Shown one piece after another: positions 24,206 to 34,581 of a stretch of DNA of 64,000 bases. Origin of the DNA: Orientallactaga sibirica (Eukaryota > Chordata > Mammalia > Rodentia > Dipodidae); the NCBI GenBank assembly GCA_036365145.1, contig JAEOAD010000982.1, positions 4,118,001 through 4,182,000 of the forward strand, read 5' to 3'. Numbering within the stretch: the first letter of the stretch is position 1; each line of letters begins with the position of its first letter. Under the pieces are notes generated by a model. The model was given only the letters and a program-made list of their open reading frames with translations, made no database searches and was not told where the DNA came from. Both the position numbers and the translations under genes were made by a program.

Positions 24206-24419
24206 ATACAGTATGGGCTTAAAATTGATGCCCCTCAGAGATGAATATAACAAGAACCAAAGGGGGCATATGTGTGCCAGCAAGTTTATGTTTTAAAATC
24301 ACAGAACAATGCAACTGCTTTTACAAGTGCATATATACAACTTAGAGGGTGTTGATGAAAAGGTTGTAGCACATATATTAAATAATGGTACAAGTCCAGG
24401 CCCTGTGGATATTAACTAC

Positions 24420-24771
24420 TGTGATAGCTTGAATATATGGCCCCCAATATATTCAGTGTTTTATTAGTTTATAGTTTGCACCTGCAGTCACCTTGCTGGA
24501 GGCAATGTCACTGGGTGGATATTAAGGTGTGGTGGTGGCTTTGAGATTCCATTGTAAAGATATGCAAAGTGTGCCCAGTGGGAGTTCCTGAAGTGTGCTG
24601 TGGTTTTTGGCTGTAGCTTTTCTCTCTCTGCTTGGCCCTGTGAAGGCAGGCCAGCTTCTTCTGCCATTATGGAACTTCCCCTGGATCTATAAGCTATAAA
24701 TAATATCCCTTCCTCCATAACTGTGCCAGGTCTGGAAGCTCATCTCGGCGAACCTGAAGCTGTCTGCTACA
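24420..24771 (+). mobile_element. Solo LTR, MaLR/ERVL-like, family A (copy 3)
   Basis: A 352-bp element TGTGATAG...TGCTACA flanked by the exact 5-bp duplication ACTAC (24415-24419 and 24772-24776). It reads on the opposite strand from the other three family A copies. A weak AATAATA polyadenylation-like site is near 24700, with U3-like sequence before it. No coding interior is present. Confidence 0.92.
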
Positions 24772-24776
24772 ACTAC

Positions 24777-26017
24777 TCTTGAGACAATGAGTATGACGAT
24801 TATAATAGGGATGTTGCTTATTTAAAAGAAGAGACAGATAACTCTGGAAAGAATAAATCTATAATGTATTATCTTACCACCTCACCCGGGGTCTTTACCA
24901 CGATAGATTCTGAACCCAGACCATAGCCCTGCCCACTAACCTTATAATTAAAGCTCAATGTTCAAAGCCAATCAGAAATAATTTAGGGTCCTGGAAACCT
25001 ACAAAGAGAAGATTACAGACAAGAAATGCTATGTAGGATCTGAGGAGATAGCTCGGCTAGTAAAATGCTTCGTTGGATCCCTAATACCCATATAAAAATG
25101 CTAGGTGTGAAACATCCTGGCTCCCTGCAATCTTCAGGTTCATCCCTCTTTCCTTCCCTCATGTTATGTGGTTTTATTAAAACCTGTAAGTCTTGACTTC
25201 TGTTCTATAAGTCGGATAAAGGAAGGGTAGCATCTGCTGCCTTCCTTGCTGAGGAGTCTCTTAAGGGTACTTTCTCCTTTGTTTCCTTCACTTGGGAGAG
25301 CTGCCTTCAGTCTGCCTACCAGCCACCTAGGGCTGTCCAAACAGGAAGAAAGATGCACCTTGGCTAGGTTCCCGTAAGCAGTGCACCGAGGGAAGTAGAG
25401 GTGGAAAGGTGACATTGATAGCAGCTATGCACAGGAAGGACTCAGAGCTCTTTACTGGTGTCTGAACAACAAGGGATTCAATCCTCAAGGTGAAGACAGA
25501 ACAGGCAGAAGCTGCATGCCCGGGCTCAATACCAGTAGACTGTTCTGTGTCTCTGGGTCTCCTGAATTCCCATTGCCTATTGCATCCATCACCTCTTCCT
25601 CCATTGTCTTCAGCCAAAGCACATATGTTCTTCGTAGAGCATCTTCCACTGATGTGTCCCCACAGCCATCTGTTGAGCCAGTGGAAAGGAGATGAGAGGG
25701 TCTACCAACCTGCCTTTCCTTCTTGCCCAAGGCCTCCACTAAGCTAAACTCCCAGCCCTTCGAACATAACATATTTTCCTCTCCTCCATCCTCTTCTGGC
25801 TTTCCAGTCTCACCAATCCATGTTTCACGGATGATGTCCTCACTTCTGGGAAATTCAGGCTTGGGGAGAGACTCAAACCTTTTCTTCTGCTCAGTAAATC
25901 TCCAATGGATGTTGATGGGTTTCCTAGTAGATGAAAAAAGTGAGTCTGGCCTTGGTCTCCATGTCCCCCTCCAACTCAAAAGTGAGGGCACTGATTGAAA
26001 ACACCACAAGTGAGGAT
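24777..26017. other. Unassigned, with the longest open frame in the window
   Basis: No repeat family is recognised. On the - strand a 174-codon frame runs 25485-26009, and a second overlapping frame in another phase (25327-25617, 96 codons) follows it. The predicted protein is hydrophilic, with no signal peptide, membrane segment or motif I recognise. LTR-derived frames here reach 169 codons by chance, so length alone is not evidence of coding. It might be an exon, a pseudogene or noise. Confidence 0.3.
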
Positions 26018-26176
26018 GAGCTGGAGAGATGGGTCAGCGGATAAAGGTTCTTGCTTAGGAAACCTGCCAGCCCATGTGCAAATTTCCAAGCTGCCCACAT
26101 AAATCAGATACAAAAAGTGGCAGAAGAATCTGCATTTGTTTACAGTGGAAAGAGGTCCCCCACACACAAATGAAAA
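26018..26176 (+). mobile_element. DIP-like SINE, diverged
   Basis: GAGCTGGAGAGATGGGTCAG head, CTGCCCACATAAATCAGATAC and TCTGCATTTGTTTACAGTGG core. It lacks the CT tract and typical tail and abuts a B4-like element. Confidence 0.7.
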
Positions 26177-26183
26177 AAAAATG

Positions 26184-26485
26184 CTAGGTGTGGTGGAGCT
26201 TATTTGTAATGCTAACAGTGGGGAGGAATTCAGGGGCTTGCCATCCAGCCAATCTAGCCTAACTGGTGAGCTCCATGAGCTGTAAGACCCAACCTGAAAA
26301 ACAAACACCACAGAAACAGTAACAACAAAAACAGTAGGTGGACAGTGATTCTGAAGATGCTACCCTAAGGCTCTTCTATGGCTTCCATACATATGTGTAT
26401 ACCTGTGTACATGCACCTCCACAAATATATGCACACGCACACATGCACCTGCACACATAAGCATGCAGACAGATAAACACACTTT
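26184..26485 (+). mobile_element. B4-like SINE, right part
   Basis: GCTAGGTGTGGTGGAGC, GCCAATCTAGCCTAACTGGTG and GTAAGACCCAACCTG, then an AC-rich end (26395-26455). This is the B1-derived half and tail of B4. Confidence 0.65.
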
Positions 26486-26969
26486 TAAAAAGAACAGTAT
26501 TTGAATGCATTAAAACCTTAAGTTAAATATCAATGATACAACTCAAAAATGCCCACTTTTAGATATTATACCATTTTTTTATTTTTGCTTTTGAGTGTAT
26601 ATGATATGGCATTAGCTATCTGCTACAACAGAGGAGTTAAATGTATGTTATTAAAGAAAACCTGTAGCAATCAAAGATTTTGTTGATTTAATGGCAAACA
26701 GAGGATTAATTAAAATGTTTCATTTTCCTGCTGTAATTCTACGTTAAGCTCACAAGAAAATCATGATTCTAGGGTTTGGAATATAAAATTAAATGTTCCA
26801 ACCTAAAGCTTGGAATATATTTCAAATAAACACTGTAATATAAATATTAAATTATTACTTCCCTACTTTATGTTAACATTTTCTTTATTAAAAGGATAAA
26901 ACTTTGTTTCCATTGTATTTATAATGTTGTTATGCAGAACATTAAAATGTTGAAAACAATTTTAAAGGT
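26486..26969. other. No gene seen
   Basis: Very AT-rich unassigned sequence. Confidence 0.45.
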
Positions 26970-27105
26970 CCGGTATGTGTAGCACTTATCTCTAATCCCA
27001 GACTGGGGGCCAGTGGCAAGAAGATCTGAAGTTCAAGGACAGCTTTTGCTGCATAATAAGTTTGAAGTCAGTCTGAGTTACATGAGACCCTGTTTCCAAA
27101 ACAAC
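26970..27105 (+). mobile_element. B1 SINE, diverged
   Basis: TCTCTAATCCCAGACTGGG, AAGTTCAAGGACAGC and GTTACATGAGACCCTGTTTCC in B1 order. It is among the older B1 copies. Confidence 0.65.
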
Positions 27106-27254
27106 GAAGAAGATGAAAAAGAGGAGGAGAAGGAAGAGTTTGTAATGGAAGAATACTCACTAAATATTCACCAAATATAAGTCCTAATGTTTCATTTATC
27201 TAAGGAGGGGGAGAAGTAAGAATGTATGAATTAGTGTTTGGTTGTCCTGTTTTT

Positions 27255-27435
27255 GTTAATAGACGTTTACTGGAACACAGCTGCATACCTTTGTTGACAT
27301 ATCCTCTATGGCTGCATTAGCACTGTGGTGGCTGAGCTTAGAAGTAATCAGAGAGACTCTGTACTTCCAAATGCCTTAAGAGTTCACCATTTGGCCCTTT
27401 ACAAAGTATACTGACTTTTCAATTAGTCATTCTAG
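27255..27435 (-). mobile_element. Ancient hAT-Charlie-type DNA transposon fragment
   Basis: TTTACTGGAACACAGCTGCA, CCTCTATGGCTGCATTAGC and CATTTGGCCCTTTACAAAGTA match the reversed pattern of an old nonautonomous hAT element (GTTTTATTGGAACACAGCC...). The same family appears in the other orientation at 37735. I do not name the subfamily. Confidence 0.65.
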
Positions 27436-27604
27436 AGAAAATTCTCAAACAAGGCCTGCCCATTGTGCAATACTTGCAAGTGGCACATTCCCTAGATACA
27501 GCAGTCAACTCTTAAGCTGTCTTCTTTGTAAAAAACTAGTAACAAAAATTGTGATTTTTGTGGAATGTTAATTTTATACCAGGTGCTCTTTTCAGCACAT
27601 ACAT

Positions 27605-27760
27605 TATATCATCATAAATGTACATGGTTACATATGTAGTTAAGGAACATGTTAGTTACATATTAGCATATTAAGTAATTTAGTCCTCATAGGCACCCTG
27701 ACACAGATTCTATTATCATTGTCACATTGTACGTGACAAAATGGTGGCAAAAAGACAACC
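27605..27760 (-). mobile_element. MIR SINE fragment, weak
   Basis: GTAATTTAGTCCTCATAGGC and CTATTATCATTGTCACATTG resemble reversed MIR, heavily eroded. Confidence 0.4.
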
Positions 27761-28602
27761 TAGGAAAATGAATTTGAGATTTGTACTCAAGCCAATCTGT
27801 TAAGCAACCGAAATCCCCACTGCATAACCTATGGGATGCATTCATCTTCTAAAATTTAGAATTTCACATTGTAGCATTATTATCTTGAAAAATATGCAAA
27901 GCCAATATTCAGTTTCCCCAAGGCAGAAGTTACCAACTCCTGGCCCACCTGCAGTGTCTTCTCATAGCTTAGGTGTTTGGTCCATGTGGTGTTTGAGAAA
28001 TAAGATTTAAATCCCTGCTAATGCACACACATTCCTCGCATGTATAGAAATCCCTTCTTCCAGAGGTAGCACCTCTTGACCTCTGTGTGGCACAGGAAGG
28101 AATTTGAGACCACCTAAAACTTTTGGTAGAGGATGGAGGGTTAATTAGAATGTCTTTCCTTATGGTGAGGTTAGGTCCCTATAAACCTGTTATAAGTTGA
28201 ACATTCATTTAGTACCCATAGCCTAGCTCAGTGTAGAGCCTTCATGTGCTCAGAACACTTATATGAGTCTAAAGTATAGTAAAATCATCTAACACAAAAT
28301 CTAGTCTATCTGAAAGGAAATGTCTGCCGAACTCTGATCTTTTGGGAAAGTTCAGAGATTCCTGTGAGGAAGGAAAGAAAGAAGAAGACAGAAGAGGGGG
28401 AAGGATTAGAGGAAGCAAGAAGGGCCTTGTGAGTTGAGGTAAGTGAGAGCCAGGGGAGGAAAGAGAATAGGAGGCAGAAGAGGAAAGCCAGGAGAAAGAT
28501 CAGGGGGGAGGAGAAAAGAGAAAGGAGAATATGTGAGAGCCGGAGAGTTCAAAGCCAGCCTAGACAATGTAGGTAGAACTTGGTTCAAAAAAGGCAGGAG
28601 AG

Positions 28603-28861
28603 CACTGGAGAGATGGCTTAGCAGTTAAGGTGCCTGTCTGCAAAGCCTAAGAACACCCATTCGATCTCCAGGTCCCACGTTTAGCTATACGCAAAACTGA
28701 CACAAGTGCACAATGTCACACAAGTGCACAATGTCGCACATGTGCACAAGGGAGTGCACACATCTGGAGTTCGTTCACAGTGGCTGAGAGGCCCTGGCAC
28801 ACCCATTCTCCCTCTGCCTCTTCTCTCTCTATCTCTCTGTCTCTCTCAAATTAAAAAAAAT
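28603..28861 (+). mobile_element. DIP SINE with internal tandem repeat
   Basis: CACTGGAGAGATGGCTTAGCAG head, CATCTGGAGTTCG core, CT-rich stretch and A8 end. GCAGGAGAG before (28594-28602) and GCAGGAGGG after (28862-28870) look like an aged TSD. A unit of about 18 bp with CACAAGTGCACAATGT is repeated two to three times at 28701-28756. Confidence 0.9.
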
Positions 28862-28870
28862 GCAGGAGGG

Positions 28871-29256
28871 AAGAGAATAGAACTTATAGCCAATCTGAAG
28901 CTGCTGTGCACAGCATTGAACAAACAAGATACATTGGCATTGATGTGACAGAGGAAGAGGAGAAGGCATCCCATATAACTCCGAAGGGGACACAAAGAAA
29001 CTTGGATGGCCCCAAAACTACACTGGACTTAGAAGTCATGAACATTGCAGGCATACAGGTGAGAGCCACATACAGCAGGGCATCTCATACCATTCCAGAT
29101 TGTTAAGGCCTTAGTTATGTGCATCTGAGAAACAAAGGAAAGGTGACACATACCATGGAGTGAAAAGGGGTGGGGGAGTAGAAAGATAAGTATCTTAACC
29201 CTTGCAAGAAACCCCTTGAGAAAGTCATTTGCTTCAGTGGTATCCCACTGGTATTG
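28871..29256. other. No gene seen
   Basis: Unassigned. A 66-codon + strand frame at 28906-29106 is unfamiliar. This could be part of the LINE-1 3' UTR that continues at 29624. Confidence 0.35.
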
Positions 29257-29261
29257 TAGTC

Positions 29262-29618
29262 TGTAGCAGACAGCTTCAGGTTTGCTGAGATGAACTTCCA
29301 GACCAGGCATAGTTATGGAGGAAGGGATATTTATTATAGCTTACAGATCCAGGGGAAGTTCCATAATGGTAGGAGAAGTTGGCCTGCTCTTTTACAGGAC
29401 CAGGCAAGAGAGAGAGAAAGCCACAAGCCCCAAAGCACAGCACCCCTCAGAAACTCCAGCTAGGCACACTTTGCATATCTTTACAATGAAATCTCAAACC
29501 CACCACCACACCTTAAGATCCGCCCAGTGACACTGCCTCCAGCCAGGTGGCTGCAGAAGCAAACTATAAATTAATAAAACACTGAATATATTGGGGGCCA
29601 TCTATTCAAACTACCACA
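29262..29618 (-). mobile_element. Solo LTR, MaLR/ERVL-like, family A (copy 4)
   Basis: The ends match copy 2 (TGTAGCAGACAGC...CTACCACA). The flanks TAGTC (29257-29261) and TAGCC (29619-29623) are a 5-bp TSD with one change. It interrupts LINE-1-like 3' UTR sequence. Confidence 0.9.
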
Positions 29619-29623
29619 TAGCC

Positions 29624-29855
29624 CATGCTCCAGTAAATAGCCAACCCTAAACACACATGTTCATGCAAGCAACTCCAAACGAAATTCAGTGGGCTGCAAA
29701 AAAAAAAAAAAAAAAGGACATGAAAGCAGGAGGGTGACTAGTTGGGAGAGTGTCACTCAGTGGGAATGTAAGAGGGATAAGAGAGGCGGATAAGAGTATG
29801 ACCAAAACACTTTATGTGCATGTATAAAATTATCAATCAATAAATAACTTTAAAA
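29624..29855 (+). mobile_element. LINE-1 3' UTR end
   Basis: CATGCTCCAGTAAATAGCC, an internal A19 run (29698-29716), GGACATGAAAGCAGGAGGGTG, GTAAGAGGGATAAGAGAGG and a TATCAATCAATAAATAA end match the typical rodent LINE-1 3' UTR and tail. The family A LTR inserted at its left. Confidence 0.7.
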
Positions 29856-29869
29856 CATCTCCTTGGGAA

Positions 29870-30034
29870 GCCAGGTGTGGTGGCGCATCCTTTAATCCCA
29901 GCACTCGGGAGGCAGAGGTAGCTCTGAGGATCAAAGTGAGTTTGAGGCCACCCTGAGACTACACAGTAATTCCAGGTCAGACTGGGCTAGAGCAAGCTAT
30001 GAGACCCTACCTCAAAGCCAACAACAACAACAAA
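29870..30034 (+). mobile_element. B1 SINE
   Basis: GCCAGGTGTGGTGGCGCATCC, AATCCCAGCACTCGGGAGGC, GGTCAGACTGGGCTAGAG and an (AAC)n tail. This is a well-preserved copy. Confidence 0.93.
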
Positions 30035-30070
30035 TTCCCTTGGGTAAATTTCAGAAAGAAATGGGGGAGA

Positions 30071-30140
30071 GTTGGAGGTGTAGCTTAGTGGTAGATAACT
30101 TGTCTACCATATACCCTGGCTTCTATCCCCAGAACAAGAG
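30071..30140 (+). mobile_element. ID-type SINE
   Basis: TTGGAGGTGTAGCTTAGTGG, then TGGCTTCTATCCCCAGAAC, a tRNA-like head with degraded B box and a short tail. Confidence 0.7.
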
Positions 30141-30461
30141 AGAAGATTGATGGGAAGAAGAAAGAAAAAGAGAGGAAAGAAGGAAGGGAGAAGGGGGACA
30201 CACTAGGGGGAAAAGTTTTACTGAAGGCAGAAAGCATCTTCTCATATATGAATCAATTTTGGTTGGTATGCAAAGAGAACAAGTCAACAGAAAATAATGT
30301 CACCCATGTTCTCTTTTATTCCCAAATGATACTCTCCTATGAGAGTCAGGGTTTTACTGTGATAACTGCACTTTATTGTGTACAGTCAAATAAGTACTTT
30401 AAGGAAACTTTTACTAAGTTACTTTTGAGTGACCACCATAGGAAGTTGATTATGGGCCCTG
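30141..30461. other. No gene seen
   Basis: Purine-rich left part (30140-30210), otherwise unassigned. Confidence 0.45.
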
Positions 30462-30669
30462 TTATGATTTAAGACTAAGATGTCCCTCAAAGGCTTACAT
30501 ATTAAAAACTTGGTTCCCAATGCAGCAATATTCAGAGATGGAAGTCTTTGGAAGGTGATGGAAAGTTTAGGAGGTAGGGCCTAACTGGAAGAGACAAATC
30601 ATTTTGGGTATGCCCTTGAAATGGGTATTTTGTTCTCTGTCTCTGTCTTTGTGTCTGTCGCTCTTTTCA

Positions 30670-30670
<1 letters not shown>

Positions 30671-30722
<52 letters not shown>
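30671..30722. repeat. (CTGT)n microsatellite inside the LTR
   Basis: Thirteen consecutive CTGT units have grown inside the CTCTGTCTC-rich part of the LTR. Confidence 0.97.
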
Positions 30723-30887
30723 GTCTCCTTCCTGGAAGCCAAAAGATAAGCAGATTTACTCTACTATGAGCTCTTTGCTATGATGTTCAGCTTTACCATA
30801 GGCCAAGAAACAATGGAGCTGAGAACAGTATTTGTTGACTGAAATCTCCAAACAGTGAGTGAAATATTAGTCCTTCCTCCTCCTTTT

Positions 30888-31179
30888 TATATTGTATTTT
30901 ATTTATTGGTGTGGATATGTATGTGTGTGTATGCATGGACATGTACATTCCATGGCATGCATGTGGAGGTCAGAGAAGAACCTTAAGGTGTTTATGAACT
31001 CCTTCCACCTTCTTTGAGACAGGGTCTCTTGCCACTGCAAACAAATGCCATTGGGTTTACAGACATATATGCTAATTTTGCATCCAGCATTACATGGGTA
31101 CTGAGGAGTATCAAACTTGGGTCTGCAGGACTTGCAAGCAAACAACTTTACCAAGTGAAACATTTCCTGAACTTCTAGG
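30888..31179 (-). mobile_element. B4/DIP-like SINE, antisense, inside the LTR
   Basis: A TG-rich left part, TTTGAGACAGGGTCTCTTGCC, TGCAAACAAATGCCATTGG, and GGTACTGAGGAGTATCAAACTTGG at the right. The duplicated CCTTCCTCCTCCTTTT and CCTTCCTCCTTTT on the two sides mark the insertion. Confidence 0.72.
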
Positions 31180-31229
31180 CCTTCCTCCTTTTAAGTTGTT
31201 AATCGCAGGTATTTTGTCACAGAGACAGA

Positions 31230-31636
31230 CCTTATTAAAAAAAAAACAAATTCCAACAAAAATTTGAAGTCAATTTCCAAAGGTCCACAGACTGCCTCCT
31301 CTGCAAATCTTCATTCATTCTGAGGTAACCATGAATCCAAGATTGAGAACTCTAGCTTTTGATCACTAACCACATTCTCCCACATAGTAGTCCCTACTTA
31401 GTAAAAGCACACAGAATGGCTAAAAAACTGAAATGTGATGCTTTGCAGCTGATAAGCCTTGATATTAAAATTTTTAAAGAATTCATGTTTATATGCACAA
31501 AACAGAAAAAGCCAACATCTAAATGTATACTTTATGCCCTGGAATAGAATACATGCTGAGGAGAAGTAGTGCAGAACATGATTAAAAATGGGGAAGTCAA
31601 AGCCTCTTTCAACTACTCCTTACTGCTTATTTAAAG

Positions 31637-31639
<3 letters not shown>
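31230..31639. other. No gene seen
   Basis: AT-rich unassigned sequence. Confidence 0.45.
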
Positions 31640-31676
<37 letters not shown>

Positions 31677-31696
31677 CAGCAGCAGCAGCAGCAGCA
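31640..31696. repeat. (AC)n followed by (CAG)n
   Basis: About 17 AC units, CCC, then six CAG units. The CAG run is short and not in any recognisable coding frame. Confidence 0.95.
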
Positions 31697-32084
31697 ATAA
31701 AACTTCAATAAAACCTGGTGAGTTTTTCGTCCTGACTTTACCTTGTCTCTGGTATATTTATGGCTTATATTACTTAAGCAACCACACTTACAAATGGGCC
31801 TCTCCTCCATAGAACATATATTAAAGGTGCTAAGAGAAACTTGATTTGAGAACAGAGAAAATTAGGTGAATTTTAGGAGCCATGTTGCATTTAAAACAAG
31901 AGTAGGACAAAACTAGAGCAAGTCCCCACTATGCCCCTCTGTGCACAGCTCCATCTGCAACATTCTGGTGGCTTCTGTCAGTCACTCTTTCAGAAGGGCA
32001 CAGATTAATTTACATCTTATGTATCCCCATGACAAAGTTAAATGCATTTATTACGAATAATGCCTATGGGAGCAGGGGGGGGTA
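31697..32084. other. No gene seen
   Basis: Unassigned sequence. Confidence 0.45.
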
Positions 32085-32690
32085 TTCAGTTGCTAACGTG
32101 ATTGTCTTGCAAGTATAAAGACCTACGATGGATCCCTAGAACCCATGTAAAAAAGCCAGTCATGATCTTCTGATCCTGTTTTCTCAGCAATGGGGAGGTG
32201 AGGGTTACTGGGTCCCATGGTCCAGCCAGTCTACCCTAATTGGTAAGTTCCAAGCTATCAAGAAGCCCTATCAGGGATGGAGGGATGGCTTAGTGGTTGA
32301 GGCACTTGCCTGCAAAGCCAAAGGACCCAGGTTCGATACCCCTGCAAAGCCAAAGGACCCAGGTTGGATACCCCAGGACCCACATAAGCCAGATGCACAG
32401 TGGGCACATGCATCTGGAGTGCGTCTGCAGTGGCTGGAGGCCCTGGCGCACCCATTCTTTCTCTCTCTCTCTCTCTCTTTCTCTCTCTCCCTGCCTGTTT
32501 CTATATCTCTCTCTCAAATAAATAAATAAAAATAAAATATTTTTAAAAAGAAGCCCTATCATAAAAAAGGTACATGGGGCTTGAGGATCAACACTCACAG
32601 TTGTCCTCTAGCCTCAACACACACATACACACACGTGCACATGTACCCACATGCACTCATACACTTGTGAGTCTGTACACACATGATCAA
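32085..32690 (+). mobile_element. B4 SINE, split by a DIP SINE
   Basis: Left half: TTCAGTTGCTAACGTGATTG, GATGGATCCCTAGAACCCATG, CCAGTCTACCCTAATTGG. Right half after the insertion: TCAACACTCACAGTTGTCC and a long CACA/TGCA-rich end to about 32690. Removing the SINE and one TSD copy makes the B4 order continuous. Confidence 0.8.
32274..32547 (+). mobile_element. DIP SINE with exact TSD and duplicated B-box segment
   Basis: The 14-bp duplication AAGAAGCCCTATCA flanks it exactly (32260-32273, 32548-32561). Inside, a 32-bp unit containing CCCAGGTTCGATACCC is present twice in tandem (32310-32341 and 32342-32373), so the pol III B-box region is doubled. Confidence 0.94.
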
Positions 32691-32694
32691 GCTT

Positions 32695-32758
32695 GCTGAG
32701 AATTTGAAGTCAGCCTGGACTACACAGTCAAGTTCGGCCTCAAAAAAAAAAAAAAAAA
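32695..32758 (+). mobile_element. B1 SINE fragment with poly-A
   Basis: GAGAATTTGAAGTCAGCCTGG then a 17-base A run (32742-32758). Only the 3' half is present. A short TTTTAATCCCAGCAC at 32788 may be a second B1 scrap. Confidence 0.65.
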
Positions 32759-32832
32759 CCCAATCAAATAAACCTGGCATGGCTCACACTTTTAATCCCA
32801 GCACTATATGTGAAAGTAACTAGAAGATACAA

Positions 32833-33107
32833 AGATATAATGCTGTCTGTAAACAATAGTTATATCCATAGCTACTATATAATAATGAGTATAAGGGCAT
32901 TTCCCTTCTATAACTTTTATTGTTTGCAAATAATGTTTAAAATGTTATTTTAAAAATAGAAATTCAGTTATGATGGCTTACACCTATAATTTAAGCTCTC
33001 AGGAAACTGAGCTAGGAGGATTACTATAATTTAAAGGCCAGCCTGTGCTATGGAGTGAGTCCCAGGTCAGCCTAGACTGCCTCAAAAAAAAAAAAAAAAA
33101 AAAAAAA
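32833..33107 (+). repeat. Repeated composite unit, copy 1 (flank + B1)
   Basis: About 130 bp of AT-rich sequence (ATATAATGCTGTCTGTAAAC..., AAAATGTTATTTTAAAAATAG) runs straight into a B1 (from about 32966) that ends in a 23-base A run. The same flank-B1 junction occurs at 48419-48682, with roughly four in five bases alike by eye. Confidence 0.8.
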
Positions 33108-33380
33108 GCCCATACACTAAAAACATTAAAGTATTTTTCTTGGTTATAGGAGAATTTTTCCTTTTCTCCTCCCTTTTTCCTTCCTTCATTCTGTCTTTTC
33201 TTTTCCTTTAACTTTTCACAGTTATTTATTATTTCTTTTTAATAATAAATATTCATTATTTTTAAAATCTGAGAACAAGTTATACCTGACAAATAGATAC
33301 TGTCATACCAGAATGATTCAGTGTAAGCAAGCATCCCCCAAATAAGAAAGGGTGAAAGTTTTGTCTTCAGAGACACACTT
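33108..33380. other. No gene seen
   Basis: T-rich unassigned sequence. Confidence 0.45.
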
Positions 33381-33393
33381 AAAGAATTGTCCA

Positions 33394-33588
33394 TGGGGCT
33401 GGAGAGATGGCTTAGTGTTTAAAAGCATTTGCTTACAAAGCCTGACAGCCTGGGTTCAATTCCCCAGTACCCACATAAAGCCAGATGCACAAAGTGGCAC
33501 ATACACCTGTAGTTCCGTTTTAGTGGCAAGAGGCCCTGGTGTGCTCATTCTTTCTCTCTCTCTCCTTGAAAATTCATAATAATAATAA
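33394..33588 (+). mobile_element. DIP SINE with TSD
   Basis: GGGGCTGGAGAGATGGCTTAG head and ACATAAAGCCAGATGCAC, with a short CT run and (AAT)n tail. AAAGAATTGTCCA (33381-33393) and AAAGAACTGTCCA (33589-33601) are a 13-bp TSD with one change. Confidence 0.93.
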
Positions 33589-33601
33589 AAAGAACTGTCC
33601 A

Positions 33602-34320
33602 ATCGCTGAGAATAAATGATGCCAAGGGAGAATGAGATGAGACTTTGCAAATACTCAGAAGAGAAGACTTGTAGAGGAAGGATTATTCTTATCCTTGATA
33701 ACCTTGGTGAGCAAGAAAAAGAAAACCAATCGAATGCCACGGGAGCAGCAGGGATGCTAAGAACATGGCACGCAGCTCTGTGATGAAGACAAACCAAGAG
33801 CTGATCAGAAAAAGTGCTCAGCGACCACTTATAGAAGTAAATTCCCAAAGGTCAGAAGGCTGACCAAGACAAGACAGCTACATCCACATTCCAATGACCA
33901 TACAAATAGACGCATACCCTTATGCTTGTATGTGTGTGTGTGTGGGGGGGGGGGTTGCTCTTTCTTGTGATGATTCTGCAGGAGCCACGACTAAGATGTT
34001 GCATTTCCTTCTATCAAGATCTCCCCAGAGCTGCGAGATAGGTCCTATAATCAAGTCAAAAGCCCATCTTGAGGGACTGTAGTATATCATGGTCAGCAAG
34101 ATGATTTGGGATCAGTAGCACTGGGGACAATGTCTTTGAGCAGACTTGCACTGCACCACTCAGCCTGCTTCTTCCCATCACCATTCAGGCACCTCAGCTA
34201 AGAACAGGAGCTGAGAACTGGAAAGGAGGAAACCAGCATAAATACCAAGAAAGACAGGAGGAAGAAGTTTGATGAATTATACCAAACATGAAAGACAGCA
34301 ACAAATTGCTGCAAATAAAG
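33602..34320. other. No gene seen; small TG/G tract
   Basis: Unassigned. (TG)n followed by a G run lies at about 33930-33953. Confidence 0.45.
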
Positions 34321-34332
34321 AAAGCTTCTAAG

Positions 34333-34581
34333 ACTGGAGAGATGGCTTAGCAGTTAAGGAATTTGCCTGTGAAGCCAAAGGACCCAGGTTTGATTCCCCA
34401 GTACCCACATAAGCCAGATGCACAAGGTGGTGCATGTGTCTATAGTTTGTTTGCAATGGCTGGAGGCCATGACATGCCCATTATTTCTCTCCCACCCTCG
34501 CTCTCTCTTGCTTGCTCTCTTCCTCTGCCTTTCCCATCTCTCAAATAAATAAATGAAATGAAATTTAATAAAATCTTTTTT
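34333..34581 (+). mobile_element. DIP SINE with TSD
   Basis: GACTGGAGAGATGGCTTAGC head, GGCTGGAGGCCATGACATGC core and AAATAAATAAATGAAATG tail. AAAGCTTCTAAGA before and AAAGCTTTTAGAA after look like an aged TSD. Confidence 0.9.

Larger units (their letters stand above)
27106..28592. other. Mostly unassigned; old hAT and MIR pieces; purine-rich end
   Basis: Apart from the elements at 27255 and 27605, nothing is recognised. 28360-28530 is strongly purine-rich (GGAAGGAAAG-type), which explains the short frames there. Confidence 0.45.
30462..31229 (+). mobile_element. MaLR (MLT1/MST-like) LTR, split by a SINE
   Basis: TGTTATGATTTAAGACTAAG start, ACTTGGTTCCCAATGCAGCA and AGGAGGTAGGGCCTAACTGG. After the inserted SINE comes AAGTTGTTAATCGCAGG then TATTTTGTCACAGAGACAG. 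It also holds a TGTC repeat at 30671-30722. Confidence 0.82.

Noticed and set aside
30671..30722. CRISPR-like regular repeat
   Set aside because: It is a 4-base microsatellite without spacers, in a mammalian LTR.
31677..31694. CAG repeat as a polyglutamine-coding tract
   Set aside because: Only six units, next to an AC microsatellite and outside any credible gene.
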